Source: an uncultured Sulfurimonas sp. (lineage in GTDB: Bacteria > Campylobacterota > Campylobacteria > Campylobacterales > Sulfurimonadaceae). From it: a stretch of DNA of 64,000 nucleotides. Where the stretch lies: positions 186,001-250,000 of the forward strand of contig NZ_OY759725.1 in NCBI RefSeq assembly GCF_963662755.1, read 5' to 3'. Below are positions 45,913 through 55,403 of this stretch, one piece after another. The notes under the pieces were generated by a model, which saw only the letters and a list, made by a program, of their open reading frames with translations, searched no databases and was not told where the DNA came from. Both the position numbers and the translations under genes were made by a program. The number at the start of each line of letters is the position of its first letter. Position 1 is the first letter of the stretch.

Positions 45913-46427
45913 AGTTAATCATAGCCATAAGTGGTGCGAGTGGAGTAAATCTTGGGATTAAAACTCTTAAACTACTTCCAAAAGAGATAGATAAACATTT
46001 TATTATGACTAAAAATTCTGGTGTTGTTTTAGAAAAAGAAAATAATACAACAATACATGACAATAAAGATATCTCTGCATCTATAGCTTCTGGTTCATTT
46101 GGCACAGATGCCATGATAATAGCACCATGTAGTATGAACACACTTGCAAAAATAGCTTGTGGAATTTCTGATAACTTAGTAACTAGATGCGCAAGTGTAA
46201 TGATTAAAGAGCAAAAAAAACTCATTCTCGCTCCAAGAGAGATGCCATTTTCTGCAATAGCCCTAGAAAATATGCATAAATTAGCAAACCTAGGAGTTAT
46301 CATAGCTCCACCGGTTATGGCTTACTACTCAGAACAACAAACACTTGATGAGATGGAAAACTTCATCATAGGTAAATGGTTTGACTTACTTAATATAGAA
46401 AACACTTTATATAAAAGATGGGAATAA
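45909..46427 (+). CDS. ubiX: UbiX-family flavin prenyltransferase
   Basis: Makes the prenylated FMN cofactor of UbiD-type decarboxylases; in organisms with menaquinone by the futalosine route it may serve MqnP/MqnL-like steps or another UbiD. The 172-residue product opens AISGASGVNLGIK, has the APCSMNTLAKIACGISDNLV segment and APREMPFS, and ends in PPVMAYYSEQQTLDEM, the standard UbiX marks. It overlaps flgA by 4 bp; coaD begins 2 bp after. Confidence 0.93.
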   Translation: MKLIIAISGASGVNLGIKTLKLLPKEIDKHFIMTKNSGVVLEKENNTTIHDNKDISASIASGSFGTDAMIIAPCSMNTLAKIACGISDNLVTRCASVMIKEQKKLILAPREMPFSAIALENMHKLANLGVIIAPPVMAYYSEQQTLDEMENFIIGKWFDLLNIENTLYKRWE

Positions 46428-46429
46428 AT

Positions 46430-46921
46430 ATGCGTAGAATAGCACTATATCCAGGTACTTTTGATCCTATTACAAATGGTCATTTTGATATCATAGAAAG
46501 AGCTTTGGGACTTTTTGATGAACTTATCATTGCAGTAGCTGTATCTATAGATAAAAAACCGATGTTTAGCCTTGAAGAACGCATCGAAATGACTCAAAAA
46601 GCCATAGGACATTTAAATAATGTAAGTGTTGTTGGTTTTGATAATTTAACCGTAGAACTTGCCAAAAAACATGGAGCTACCATTCTCATTCGTGGACTTC
46701 GCGCAGTTAGTGACTTTGAATATGAACTTCAGCTTGGATATTTAAATAACTCTTTAGATGATTCCATAGAAACTGTTTACCTGATGCCAAAACTAAAACA
46801 CGCATTTATAAGCTCTTCAAGCGTTAGAAATTTACTAAAATTCAATGCTAAAACAGAGCATCTTCTTCCAAAAGAAGTACAGAAAATTATAGGGGATATG
46901 GACTCATGTACATTGCAATAG
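46430..46921 (+). CDS. coaD: Phosphopantetheine adenylyltransferase
   Basis: Fourth step of coenzyme A synthesis: adenylates 4'-phosphopantetheine. Start set at ATG 46430 (MRRIALYPGTFDPITNGHFD), with GGGA upstream; an ATG four codons earlier overlaps ubiX. The 163-residue protein has the nucleotidyltransferase motif TFDPITNGHFD (HxGH type) and the ISSSSVRNL signature near residue 129. It overlaps tmk by 16 bp. Confidence 0.96.
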   Translation: MRRIALYPGTFDPITNGHFDIIERALGLFDELIIAVAVSIDKKPMFSLEERIEMTQKAIGHLNNVSVVGFDNLTVELAKKHGATILIRGLRAVSDFEYELQLGYLNNSLDDSIETVYLMPKLKHAFISSSSVRNLLKFNAKTEHLLPKEVQKIIGDMDSCTLQ

Positions 46922-47490
46922 AAGGTATAGATACATCTGGAAAAAGCACTCAAATACAGATGTTAAAAGAAAGTTTTCCAGATGCGCTCATAACAAAAGA
47001 GCCTGGTGGAACAAAAATTGGGCAAAAAATCAGAGAAATTGTTCTTAATGATAAGGCACAAAGTAAAAAAGCTGAGTTTTTACTATTTTTAGCTGATCGT
47101 GCTGAACATATAAAAGAGGTTGTAGAACCAAATCTTCATAAAATGATAATATCTGATAGAAGTGTAGTTAGCGGTGTTGCATATGCATTAATTCAAGGTG
47201 AAATTAGCCAAACAGCAATATTGCATCTAAACAGATTTGCTACAGATGAGATATATCCGCAAAAAGTTTTTCTTTTAAAACTTACAAAAGAAGAGCTTGA
47301 ATTTAGACTTTCTCAAAAAAAACTAGATGCCATTGAACTTAGAGGTGTTGATTATCTTTTAGAGATTCAAGATGCAATTATAAAAGCAACTGAACTTTTA
47401 AAACTAGAACTTGTAATCATAGATGCAACAAAAACTATAGAAGAAATAACAAAAGAATTATTAAAAAATATAAAGGAAACAAATGATTAA
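46906..47490 (+). CDS. tmk: Thymidylate kinase
   Basis: Phosphorylates dTMP to dTDP. The 194-residue product has the P-loop EGIDTSGKSTQ (residues 6-16), TKEPGGTKIG, a LID-proximal DRSVVSGVAYA stretch, and normal length. It overlaps coaD at its start by 16 bp and hisS at its end by 8 bp, so the whole run is tightly coupled. Confidence 0.95.
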   Translation: MYIAIEGIDTSGKSTQIQMLKESFPDALITKEPGGTKIGQKIREIVLNDKAQSKKAEFLLFLADRAEHIKEVVEPNLHKMIISDRSVVSGVAYALIQGEISQTAILHLNRFATDEIYPQKVFLLKLTKEELEFRLSQKKLDAIELRGVDYLLEIQDAIIKATELLKLELVIIDATKTIEEITKELLKNIKETND

Positions 47491-48694
47491 ATCTTTAAGA
47501 GGTATGAATGATATATTAAGCGAAGATTATGAAAGGTTTACTTACTTTATTGATACAGCGACTGAAATAGCTAAAAGATATGGTTATCACTTCATAGAAA
47601 CACCTTTGCTTGAAGAAACATCTCTTTTTAAGCGTTCGGTAGGTGAAAGTAGTGATATAGTTGGTAAAGAGATGTATCAGTTTATAGACAAAGGTGAAAA
47701 TGATGTTTGTCTTCGTCCTGAGGGAACAGCTGGTGTAGTTCGTGCTTTTATTGAGAAAAAACTTGATAAAGCAGGTGGAACTCATAGATTTTTTTATCAC
47801 GGACCTATGTTTCGTTATGAGAGACCTCAAAAAGGAAGACTAAGAGAGTTTCATCAGTTTGGGGTTGAGAGTTTTGGTGTAGATAGTGTTTATGAAGATG
47901 CTAGCATAATTATGATGGTTAGTGATATTTTAAAAGCTCTTGGCATCGGATATAGACTTCAACTAAACTCTCTTGGGGACAACAACTGTATGCCTCAGTA
48001 TCGTGATAATTTAGTTGAGTTTGTAAAGGGTTGTGGAGACAGCATCTGTGAAGATTGTATTAGAAGATTAGATACTAATCCTATCCGCGTTCTTGATTGT
48101 AAAAATGAGAGATGCCAAGAGTTATACAAAGAAGCTCCAAAACTTATAAATTGTTTATGTGAGAGTTGTGAAGATGATTTTGCATCTCTAAAGAAAATTT
48201 TAGATAAAAATGAAATCAAATACGAAATAGACACCAATCTAGTTCGTGGATTAGACTATTACTCAAAAACTGCATTTGAATTTGTAAGTGACAATATAGG
48301 CTCACAAAGTGCAATTGCAGGTGGAGGTAGATACGATAGACTTGTAGAATTTTTGGATGGTCGCCCTACTCCTGCAGTTGGTTTTGCTATGGGAATAGAG
48401 AGACTTATGGAGCTTATAGTGATGCCAAAGAGAGCTAGAGATGGTTACTATATTGGTGCTATGGATGAAGAAGCTATTGATTTAGCTATAAAAGTTACTC
48501 AAAACAAAAGAAAAACAGACAAAGTTACAGTTGATTATAAAACTAAAAACTTGCAAAAACATTTAAAAGCAGCAGACAAAGTAGAAGCTAAATTTTGTTG
48601 TGTAATTGGTTCAAATGAGTTAAAAGATGAAACAATTTGGGTAAAAAATTTAGAAGATAAAATAGAAACTACAATATCTTTGAAAGATTTTTAG
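47483..48694 (+). CDS. hisS: Histidyl-tRNA synthetase
   Basis: Class II synthetase that charges tRNA-His. The 403-residue product starts SLRGMNDILSED, has motif 2 GPMFRYERPQKGRLREFHQFG, the histidine-binding LVRGLDYYSKTAFEFV, motif 3 AIAGGGRYDRL, and a C-terminal anticodon-binding domain. The central part has a CxxC-rich insert (CGDSICEDCIRR, CKNERCQ, CLCESC), as in many bacterial HisRS. The next gene starts immediately after the stop. Confidence 0.96.
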   Translation: MIKSLRGMNDILSEDYERFTYFIDTATEIAKRYGYHFIETPLLEETSLFKRSVGESSDIVGKEMYQFIDKGENDVCLRPEGTAGVVRAFIEKKLDKAGGTHRFFYHGPMFRYERPQKGRLREFHQFGVESFGVDSVYEDASIIMMVSDILKALGIGYRLQLNSLGDNNCMPQYRDNLVEFVKGCGDSICEDCIRRLDTNPIRVLDCKNERCQELYKEAPKLINCLCESCEDDFASLKKILDKNEIKYEIDTNLVRGLDYYSKTAFEFVSDNIGSQSAIAGGGRYDRLVEFLDGRPTPAVGFAMGIERLMELIVMPKRARDGYYIGAMDEEAIDLAIKVTQNKRKTDKVTVDYKTKNLQKHLKAADKVEAKFCCVIGSNELKDETIWVKNLEDKIETTISLKDF

Positions 48695-50422
48695 ATGGAA
48701 TTACTTCATGCTCTATGGGCAATATTTATTGATTTTATAGAGTTCTTTTTATTGGCTGCTTTGCTGGTATTAATTTTTTTATTTATATATGATAGATATA
48801 TACAAAGAAAACACGCTCTACTTATAAACTATCCTGTAATAGGACGTTTTAGATATCTATTTGAAGCTCTTAGAGAGCCTCTTCGTCAATATTTTGCTGA
48901 AGAAACCTTTTATGATTCAAAAGATAAAGTTGATTGGGTATATACAGCTGCTAAAGATAAGCCAAACTACAAATCATTCTCAGTTGCTCAACCATTTTCT
49001 GGTTCTAGATTTATCATCAAACATGCTACAAATGTGCTTAATGATGATGAAGTAGATGAGGACACTTCAATTATTTTTGGTGAAAAAAGAGAAATTCCTT
49101 TTGTTTCACACACGCCTATTATTCGTTCAGCAATGAGTGATGGTGCACTCTCTCCAGAAGCTGTTAGAGCCTTTTCAATTGCAGGAGCTAGAACAAAATT
49201 AACTATAAATACCGGTGAGGGCTCTTTAACATCAAATCATTTATTTACTCATAAACCAAATTTAAATGATTGTGATTATCTTGAAATAGTAAAAAGCACA
49301 CCATGGGCTGAGTTTTTATTTAAACTTGGAGATAAGTTTTTTAATAGACCTAGAGCACTAAAATGGTACAGAACCGCTCTACTAAACAAAAAAACTCAAA
49401 ATACATATATATACGATACAATTTCTCATGTTTTATTTCGTGTAAATTGGAATGCACCGCTTGAGGCTTTTCCAAAAGAAGTACCAAACGATATACCAAA
49501 CACAATATTTCAAATGAGTTCAGGACTCTATGGTGTTAGGGATGAAGAGGGAAAATTTGATGATTTAAAATATCAAAAAGTGATGAAGTTTTGTCGTATG
49601 ACTGAGATAAAAATCGCTCAAGGAGCAAAACAAACAGGGGGAAAATTAGCAGCTAAAAAAGTTACTGCTGATATTGCCTACTATAGAGGTGTTCCTGAGG
49701 GTAAAGATATCTTTTCTCCAAATAGATTTCCTTATGCAAATAGCACAGAAAATCTTTTAGATTTTGTAGAAAAACTTCAAGAACTCTCAAAAAAACCTGT
49801 TGGTTTTAAGATAGTTATCTCAGATGCAAAAGCTGTTGATGATATGGCTAAAATAATATCTAAAAGAAAGGAAGAAGGTAGAAATATACCTGATTTTATA
49901 TCTGTAGATAGTGGCGAGGGTGGAAGTGCTACAGCACCGCTTGAACTTATGGAATCAGTTGGACTAACTACAAACAATGCTTTGTATGTTTTAGATACAA
50001 TGCTTAAAAAGTATGAAATACGCCAAGATATAAAAATTATAGCAAGTGGTAAGATTTTAACTCCAGATGATGCTATTATTACATTGTGTATGGGAGCAGA
50101 TGCTATTGGCATAGCTAGAGGTTTTATGATGAGTGGTGGTTGTATCCGCGCTAGGATGTGTTCTGGTTTTGGTTCACATGTATGTCCTGTTGGAATGGCA
50201 ACTCAAGACGAGAAGAAAAGAGCCTCATATCTCGTTATAAAAGAGGGGCAAGAAATAGGAAATTACCATAAAAACCTGATAAAAGGTATGAAAGTAGTTT
50301 CTGCAGTTATGGGTGTTAAAAATATTAACAATATGAACAAATCGCACCTTACATTTAAAAATCAAAATGCTGAGATATATTTTGATATAGATAAATATTT
50401 TCATAAAAAGTTGCATATATAA
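48695..50422 (+). CDS. Membrane-anchored FMN-binding glutamate synthase-like protein
   Basis: Related to the FMN/3Fe-4S synthase domain of glutamate synthase large subunit, without the glutaminase domain. The 575-residue product has one N-terminal membrane span (about residues 10-32), then SFSVAQPFSGSRF and the TIM barrel: FVSHTPIIRSAMSDGALSPE, FISVDSGEGGSATAPLELM, and ADAIGIARGFM. Cysteines for the 3Fe-4S cluster are in GCIRARMCSGFGSHVCPVGM. Which amide or ammonia donor it uses is not known; it may be an archaeal-type GltB2 relative or have another oxidoreductase role. It sits directly after hisS and 1 bp before speA, inside a block that otherwise follows the order familiar from Campylobacter. 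Confidence 0.85.
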   Translation: MELLHALWAIFIDFIEFFLLAALLVLIFLFIYDRYIQRKHALLINYPVIGRFRYLFEALREPLRQYFAEETFYDSKDKVDWVYTAAKDKPNYKSFSVAQPFSGSRFIIKHATNVLNDDEVDEDTSIIFGEKREIPFVSHTPIIRSAMSDGALSPEAVRAFSIAGARTKLTINTGEGSLTSNHLFTHKPNLNDCDYLEIVKSTPWAEFLFKLGDKFFNRPRALKWYRTALLNKKTQNTYIYDTISHVLFRVNWNAPLEAFPKEVPNDIPNTIFQMSSGLYGVRDEEGKFDDLKYQKVMKFCRMTEIKIAQGAKQTGGKLAAKKVTADIAYYRGVPEGKDIFSPNRFPYANSTENLLDFVEKLQELSKKPVGFKIVISDAKAVDDMAKIISKRKEEGRNIPDFISVDSGEGGSATAPLELMESVGLTTNNALYVLDTMLKKYEIRQDIKIIASGKILTPDDAIITLCMGADAIGIARGFMMSGGCIRARMCSGFGSHVCPVGMATQDEKKRASYLVIKEGQEIGNYHKNLIKGMKVVSAVMGVKNINNMNKSHLTFKNQNAEIYFDIDKYFHKKLHI

Positions 50423-50423
50423 A

Positions 50424-52253
50424 ATGAAAAACTTCGGATTAGACATTTGGTCAAACAAAAATTTTATTATAGAAAATGGTGAGGTAAAACTTAATTATAA
50501 AAGTATGCCTTCAATCTTTGAACTTGTACAAGAGATACGTTTAAGTGAAGTTAGGGGTCCAATATTACTTAGATTTCCACACTTAATTAAAAAGCAGATA
50601 AAAAGTTTATACGCTTATTTTGATAAGGCAATGGCAGCAAACAATTATCAAGGTAGTTTTAATGCTGTATTTCCACTCAAGGTAAATCAATTTCCACATG
50701 CTATAGATGCTATAACCTCTCAAGGTGCAAAATTTAACTATGGTCTTGAAGCTGGTTCTAAAGCAGAGCTTATACTAGCAATGTATAAAACTCCAAGTGG
50801 AGCAAACATTACAGTAAATGGTTTTAAAGATAAAGAGATGATAACTCTCGGATTTATAGCAGCTCAAAGTGGACATAATATCACTCTTACTATTGAAGGT
50901 TTAGGTGAACTTGAAACAATTTTAGAAGTTGCTAAAGAGAGCAATCTAAAAGTTCCAAATATAGGCATCAGAATTAGACTTCATAGCGCTGGAAGTGGTA
51001 TATGGGCAAAAAGTGGTGGTATGGATGCTAAATTTGGATTGACTTCTACTGAAATTATAGAAGCTGTCACACTACTTAGAGAAGCGAAACTAATAAATAA
51101 ACTTAGTATGATTCACTTTCATATAGGTTCTCAAATAGCAGATATTGCACCACTAAAAAAAGCACTAAGAGAGGCTGGAAATATTTATGCTGAACTAAGA
51201 ATGATGGGAGCTAAAGAACTAGAAAACATCAATATTGGTGGTGGTTTAGCTGTTGAATATGATCAACATACACAATCAAAAGCAAGAAATTACTCTGTAG
51301 ATGAGTTTTCTAGTTCTGTTGTATTTTTACTAGGGCAAATTATGGATGCCAAAAATGTTAAACATCCAAATATCTTCACAGAATCAGGTAGATTTGTTGT
51401 AGCATCTCATGCTGTTTTAGTAACTCCTGTATTGGAACTTTTTACACAAGATTATCAAGAAAAACTACTTAACTTTAAAGATGTAAATCCACCTTTAATA
51501 GAAGAATTGATAGAACTTGACAACCTTCTTAGCAATCAAAACTGTATAGAATATCTCCATGATGCACTAGATCATATGGAATCACTCCTTACTCTATTTG
51601 ATTTAGGTTACATAGATTTACAAGATAGATCAAATGCTGAAATTTTAGTTCATAATATTATAAAAAGAGCCTTATATCTTAAGTCTTCAAATCCAACAGA
51701 TGAACTAGAACAACTTCAAGTTAAACTACAAGAAAGATATCTGATAAATGCATCTATTTTTCAAAGTTTACCAGATTATTGGGGCTTAAATCAGCACTTT
51801 CCTGTTATGCCATTGCACAACTTAAACACTACTCCGCTAAGAGCTGCTTCATTGTGGGATATCACTTGTGATAGTGATGGGGAGATAGGATTTGATCCTG
51901 AAAAACCTTTATATTTACATGATGTTAATCTTGATGAAGAAGAGTATTTTTTAGGATTTTTCAATGTTGGAGCTTATCAAGAAACTTTAGGAATGAATCA
52001 TAATTTATTTACACATCCAAGTGAATACACTATTACAATAGATGATGATGGACATGAAATCATAAATAAAGTAGAGTCAAAAAACATCTTAGAGATACTA
52101 GAATCGATTGGTTACAATCAAGATCATATTTTACAAAAACTTCAAAATGATCTTATAGGTAGTAATTTTATCAAAGAAAAAGAAAAAGATGATACACTTG
52201 CAAAACTTAAAACATATGTAGAACAAAATGGTTATCTGCGAACAACAAACTAA
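50424..52253 (+). CDS. speA: Biosynthetic arginine decarboxylase
   Basis: PLP enzyme converting arginine to agmatine, the first step to putrescine and spermidine. The 609-residue product has FPLKVNQFPHAI with the PLP lysine (about residue 91), the alanine-racemase-like barrel (GSKAELILAM, FHIGSQIADI, NIGGGLAVEYD), and the C-terminal catalytic Cys in SLWDITCDSDGEIG. The length is close to the E. coli enzyme (658). cysE follows 8 bp later. Confidence 0.96.
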   Translation: MKNFGLDIWSNKNFIIENGEVKLNYKSMPSIFELVQEIRLSEVRGPILLRFPHLIKKQIKSLYAYFDKAMAANNYQGSFNAVFPLKVNQFPHAIDAITSQGAKFNYGLEAGSKAELILAMYKTPSGANITVNGFKDKEMITLGFIAAQSGHNITLTIEGLGELETILEVAKESNLKVPNIGIRIRLHSAGSGIWAKSGGMDAKFGLTSTEIIEAVTLLREAKLINKLSMIHFHIGSQIADIAPLKKALREAGNIYAELRMMGAKELENINIGGGLAVEYDQHTQSKARNYSVDEFSSSVVFLLGQIMDAKNVKHPNIFTESGRFVVASHAVLVTPVLELFTQDYQEKLLNFKDVNPPLIEELIELDNLLSNQNCIEYLHDALDHMESLLTLFDLGYIDLQDRSNAEILVHNIIKRALYLKSSNPTDELEQLQVKLQERYLINASIFQSLPDYWGLNQHFPVMPLHNLNTTPLRAASLWDITCDSDGEIGFDPEKPLYLHDVNLDEEEYFLGFFNVGAYQETLGMNHNLFTHPSEYTITIDDDGHEIINKVESKNILEILESIGYNQDHILQKLQNDLIGSNFIKEKEKDDTLAKLKTYVEQNGYLRTTN

Positions 52254-52261
52254 GGTTTATT

Positions 52262-52963
52262 ATGGGAATTTATTCTGATATTAAAGAAGATTTTTCAAAT
52301 GCTTATAGGAACGACCCTGCCCTAAACTCAAAACTTGATTTTTTATTTAATTATCCGGGAGTTTGGGCAATTGCTTGGTATCGAATAGCACACAGGCTTT
52401 ATATCTCTAATTTTAAAAGATTAGCAAGAATCATTATGGGATTAACTCAAATAATGACAAATATAGACATACATCCTGGAGCAGTTATTGGTCAAAGAGT
52501 TTTTATAGATCATGGAACTGGTGTTGTAATAGGTCAAACAAGCATCATTGAAGATGATGTGCTAATATATCAAGGGGTAACCTTAGGTGGTGTCTCTTTG
52601 ATACAAGGTAAACGACATCCAACTATTAAAAAAGGTGCTGTTTTAGGTGCAGGTGCTAAAGTTCTTGGAAATATAACTATTGGAGAATATGCTAAAATTG
52701 GAGCTAATTCAGTTGTTGTTAAAGAAGTTCCAGACTGTTCAACTGCGATAGGTATTCCTGCTCATGTTATTGAAAAAGGAAGATGTAAAGATCCATTTAT
52801 GCACAATATGCTTCCAGATATCAACAAAGAAATGTTTGAATACTTACTAAAAAGGGTTGCAATATTAGAACATATTTTAGTTGAAGACAATAAAAGTGTT
52901 CTTGAAGAAGACTTAGAATTAGAACATATATATGAATCATTTATTAGAGCTATGAAAAATTAA
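52262..52963 (+). CDS. cysE: Serine O-acetyltransferase
   Basis: Makes O-acetylserine for cysteine synthesis from acetyl-CoA and serine. The 233-residue product has an N-terminal helical domain and a left-handed beta-helix: DIHPGAVIGQRVFIDHGTGV, VLIYQGVTLGG, GAGAKVLGNITIGEYAKIGA, and the C-terminal VPDCSTAIGIPA. Active-site His residues are in IDHGTG and KRHPTI. Shorter N-terminus than E. coli CysE, as in the EpsC-type form. Confidence 0.95.
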   Translation: MGIYSDIKEDFSNAYRNDPALNSKLDFLFNYPGVWAIAWYRIAHRLYISNFKRLARIIMGLTQIMTNIDIHPGAVIGQRVFIDHGTGVVIGQTSIIEDDVLIYQGVTLGGVSLIQGKRHPTIKKGAVLGAGAKVLGNITIGEYAKIGANSVVVKEVPDCSTAIGIPAHVIEKGRCKDPFMHNMLPDINKEMFEYLLKRVAILEHILVEDNKSVLEEDLELEHIYESFIRAMKN

Positions 52964-53008
52964 TTTTATAAACACTGCTTATATCAACTTATATATATAT
53001 TTTTTTAG

Positions 53009-53014
53009 TATAAT
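53009..53014 (+). promoter_or_regulatory. -10 box of aspC
   Basis: TATAAT after an A/T run with a T-rich block (TTTTTTAG), the usual promoter look in this phylum, 27 bases before the aspC ATG. It implies that aspC has its own start in addition to read-through from cysE. Confidence 0.6.
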
Positions 53015-53041
53015 GTCATCAATATTTTATTGGAGGACTTT

Positions 53042-54211
53042 ATGCTAACTGACCGCGTAAATATACTATCTGAATCAATTACTATCGCTATCACAACTCT
53101 AGCACAAGAATTAAAAGCTCAAGGCAAAGATATTCTTAGCTTTTCTGCAGGTGAACCTGATTTTAACACACCACAAGTTATTAAAGACGCTGCCATAGAT
53201 GCAATCAATGAAGGTTTTACAAAATATACTGCCGTAGATGGTATAGTTGAACTTAGAGTAGCAATTGCTGATAAACTAAAAAGAGATAATGGGCTTACTT
53301 ATGCTCCAAACCAAATCATTACCAATAATGGTGCAAAACACTCTCTTTTCAACCTTTTTTCTGCAACTATACAAGATGGTGCTGAAGTTATTATTCCTGC
53401 TCCTTATTGGGTTACTTACCCTGAACTTGTCAAGTATTGTGGTGGTAATGTAGTAGAGATAGAAACATCCGATGATACTTCATTTAAGATTACTCCAGAG
53501 CAACTAAAAGCGGCAATCACACCTAAGACTAGAATGCTTATCTTAACTACTCCATCAAATCCTACTGGTTCTATTTATACAAAAGAAGAGCTTGTTGCAT
53601 TAGGAAAAGTTTTAGAAGGTACTGATATTATCGTAGCATCTGATGAAATGTATGAAAAACTTACTTATGAAGGTACTTTTACTTCATGTGCTGCAGTTAG
53701 CGAAGATATGTATAAAAGAACTGTAACTATTAACGGACTTAGCAAATCAGTTGCAATGACTGGTTGGAGATTTGGTTACATGGCAGCACACGATACAGAA
53801 CTTATAAAAGCAACTAAAAAACTTCAAAGTCAAAGCACTTCAAATATCAACACTATAACTCAAAAAGCTGCAATAGCTGGTCTTGATGGTAGAGCAGATG
53901 CAGACATATCTATGATGAGAGAAGCTTTTATAGAACGTAGAGATGAAGCTGTTAAACTTGTGAATGAGATAGATGGCTTAAGTGTTGTTTGTCCTGATGG
54001 AGCTTTTTATCTATTTGTAAATATAAAAGAAGTCTCTTCTGACTCACTTGAATTTGCAAAAGAGTTACTTGACAAAAAACTTGTAGCTGTAGTTCCAGGT
54101 GTTGCTTTTGGTAGTGAGGGTTACTTTAGAATGAGCTTTGCGACAGATATAGAGACTATTCGTACAGGTATTGCTAGAATAGCTGAGTTTGTTAGTGATT
54201 TAAAAAAATAA
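53042..54211 (+). CDS. aspC: Aspartate aminotransferase, class I
   Basis: PLP enzyme moving amino groups between aspartate/oxaloacetate and glutamate/2-oxoglutarate; a link from the TCA block to amino acids. The start is taken at ATG 53042 (MLTDRVNILSESITIAI), with GGAGG upstream; a TTG start 12 bases earlier is possible but would put the ribosome site inside the frame. The 389-residue product has SAGEPDFNTP, PAPYWVTYPE, TPSNPTGSIY and the PLP lysine in NGLSKSVAMTGWRFGY. It is the 1-beta type of aminotransferase. Confidence 0.93.
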   Translation: MLTDRVNILSESITIAITTLAQELKAQGKDILSFSAGEPDFNTPQVIKDAAIDAINEGFTKYTAVDGIVELRVAIADKLKRDNGLTYAPNQIITNNGAKHSLFNLFSATIQDGAEVIIPAPYWVTYPELVKYCGGNVVEIETSDDTSFKITPEQLKAAITPKTRMLILTTPSNPTGSIYTKEELVALGKVLEGTDIIVASDEMYEKLTYEGTFTSCAAVSEDMYKRTVTINGLSKSVAMTGWRFGYMAAHDTELIKATKKLQSQSTSNINTITQKAAIAGLDGRADADISMMREAFIERRDEAVKLVNEIDGLSVVCPDGAFYLFVNIKEVSSDSLEFAKELLDKKLVAVVPGVAFGSEGYFRMSFATDIETIRTGIARIAEFVSDLKK

Positions 54212-54213
54212 TT

Positions 54214-54241
54214 TTTAAAGTAGGCTTTGACCTACTTTAAA
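54214..54241. terminator. Shared terminator between aspC and the 67-residue gene
   Basis: TTTAAAGTAGG (54214-54224) and CCTACTTTAAA (54231-54241) pair around CTTTGA. It begins 3 bp after the aspC stop and overlaps the end of the convergent small gene, including its stop codon. Confidence 0.7.
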
Positions 54242-54435
54242 GCTTGTAACGCTTCTATAACTTCATCTAAATTTTCAAATGGAATATGAACTTTCCATTC
54301 AGCAGCATCTGCATTTCCTGCTAAAGATATAGCTATACTAGCTACATCATGACTACCTTTTCCATAAGGTTCTACTAGTTTTGCTACAGATATAATACCT
54401 TTATTTGTTCCACTTAATTCGATTGTTTTTGACAT
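54232..54435 (-). CDS. Small hypothetical protein
   Basis: A 67-residue protein of unknown function, without signal peptide, Cys or membrane segment. It has a regular alternating pattern (TIELSGTNKGIISVAKLV, then SIAISLAG, ending in a helix DEVIEALQALK) that suggests a small folded domain. It follows lpxD by 16 bp on the same strand, has an AAGGA-type ribosome site, and ends in a shared terminator. I cannot name the family. Confidence 0.65.
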   Translation of the reverse strand: MSKTIELSGTNKGIISVAKLVEPYGKGSHDVASIAISLAGNADAAEWKVHIPFENLDEVIEALQALK

Positions 54436-54451
54436 TTTTAATTCCTTAATT

Positions 54452-55402
54452 TTATTTTATTAGTCTAGCTAGTTTTGCCTGAAGTTTTAACCATGCTCTG
54501 TGTTGCATTAATGGAAACCCAGCAAATGTTAAGCCACTTTTTTTAATACTTTTAGTAACTCCACTTCTTGCAGCCATTGTTGTAAATGGAGCAATCTCTA
54601 GATGCCCTGCTGTAGCACTTTGTCCACCCATTACAACGTTTCTACCCATAGTAGTTGAACCAGAGATGCCAGCTTGAGAAACAAGCACGCTATACTCTCC
54701 TATAACACAATTATGTCCAATTTGAACAAGATTATCTATACGAACGCCTTTTTTAATAATAGTACTACCAAAAGCAGCTCTATCTATAGTTGTTGAGCTA
54801 CCAATTTCTACATCATCTTCAATGATTACATTTCCATTTTGATATATTTTTCTATGCTCACCCATTTTTGAGGTTGCAAAACCAAAACCATCACTTCCAA
54901 TAGTTGTATTAGCATGAATAATACAATCTTTTCCTATATAACAATCTCTATAAACAGTTACATTTGGATACACAATAGTATTATCTCCTACAACAGCCTC
55001 AGTGCCGATATATACATGAGCCATAATAGTACAGTTTTTACCAATAACTGCGCCATTGGCTACTTCTGCTTTATTAGAGATGCTACTACCCTCTCCTACT
55101 AATGCTTTAGGTAAAGAGTTATCTTCTATGCTTGGAGCGAAATATTTTGATATAGTTGCCATCTCCCAATAAGGAGCATCTACAACTAAGGCTATACAAT
55201 TATTAGGAACATAATTTTTTGTAGATTTATCAACTATGATAGCACCTGCATTTGAATCTTTTATATCGTTGATATATTTGGAGTTTGAGACAAAAGAGAG
55301 TTCTGTTTTTGAAGCATTTTTAAGTGTATTCATAGCCGTTACTTCAAAATCATCTCCACTAAACTCTGCACCAATTATTGAAGCTATTTGTGAAATTTTC
55401 AT
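54452..55402 (-). CDS. lpxD: UDP-3-O-acylglucosamine N-acyltransferase (copy 1)
   Basis: Third step of lipid A synthesis: transfers a 3-hydroxyacyl chain from ACP to UDP-3-O-acylglucosamine. The 316-residue product has an N-terminal uridine-binding domain (to about residue 100), then a left-handed beta-helix of hexapeptide repeats, and the catalytic His in LVQIGHNCVIG. The C-terminal QHRAWLKLQAKLARL helix is standard. It follows a second lpxD copy by 1 bp. The two copies have similar hexapeptide regions but quite different N-terminal domains. Confidence 0.93.
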   Translation of the reverse strand: MKISQIASIIGAEFSGDDFEVTAMNTLKNASKTELSFVSNSKYINDIKDSNAGAIIVDKSTKNYVPNNCIALVVDAPYWEMATISKYFAPSIEDNSLPKALVGEGSSISNKAEVANGAVIGKNCTIMAHVYIGTEAVVGDNTIVYPNVTVYRDCYIGKDCIIHANTTIGSDGFGFATSKMGEHRKIYQNGNVIIEDDVEIGSSTTIDRAAFGSTIIKKGVRIDNLVQIGHNCVIGEYSVLVSQAGISGSTTMGRNVVMGGQSATAGHLEIAPFTTMAARSGVTKSIKKSGLTFAGFPLMQHRAWLKLQAKLARLIK

Positions 55403-55403
55403 C

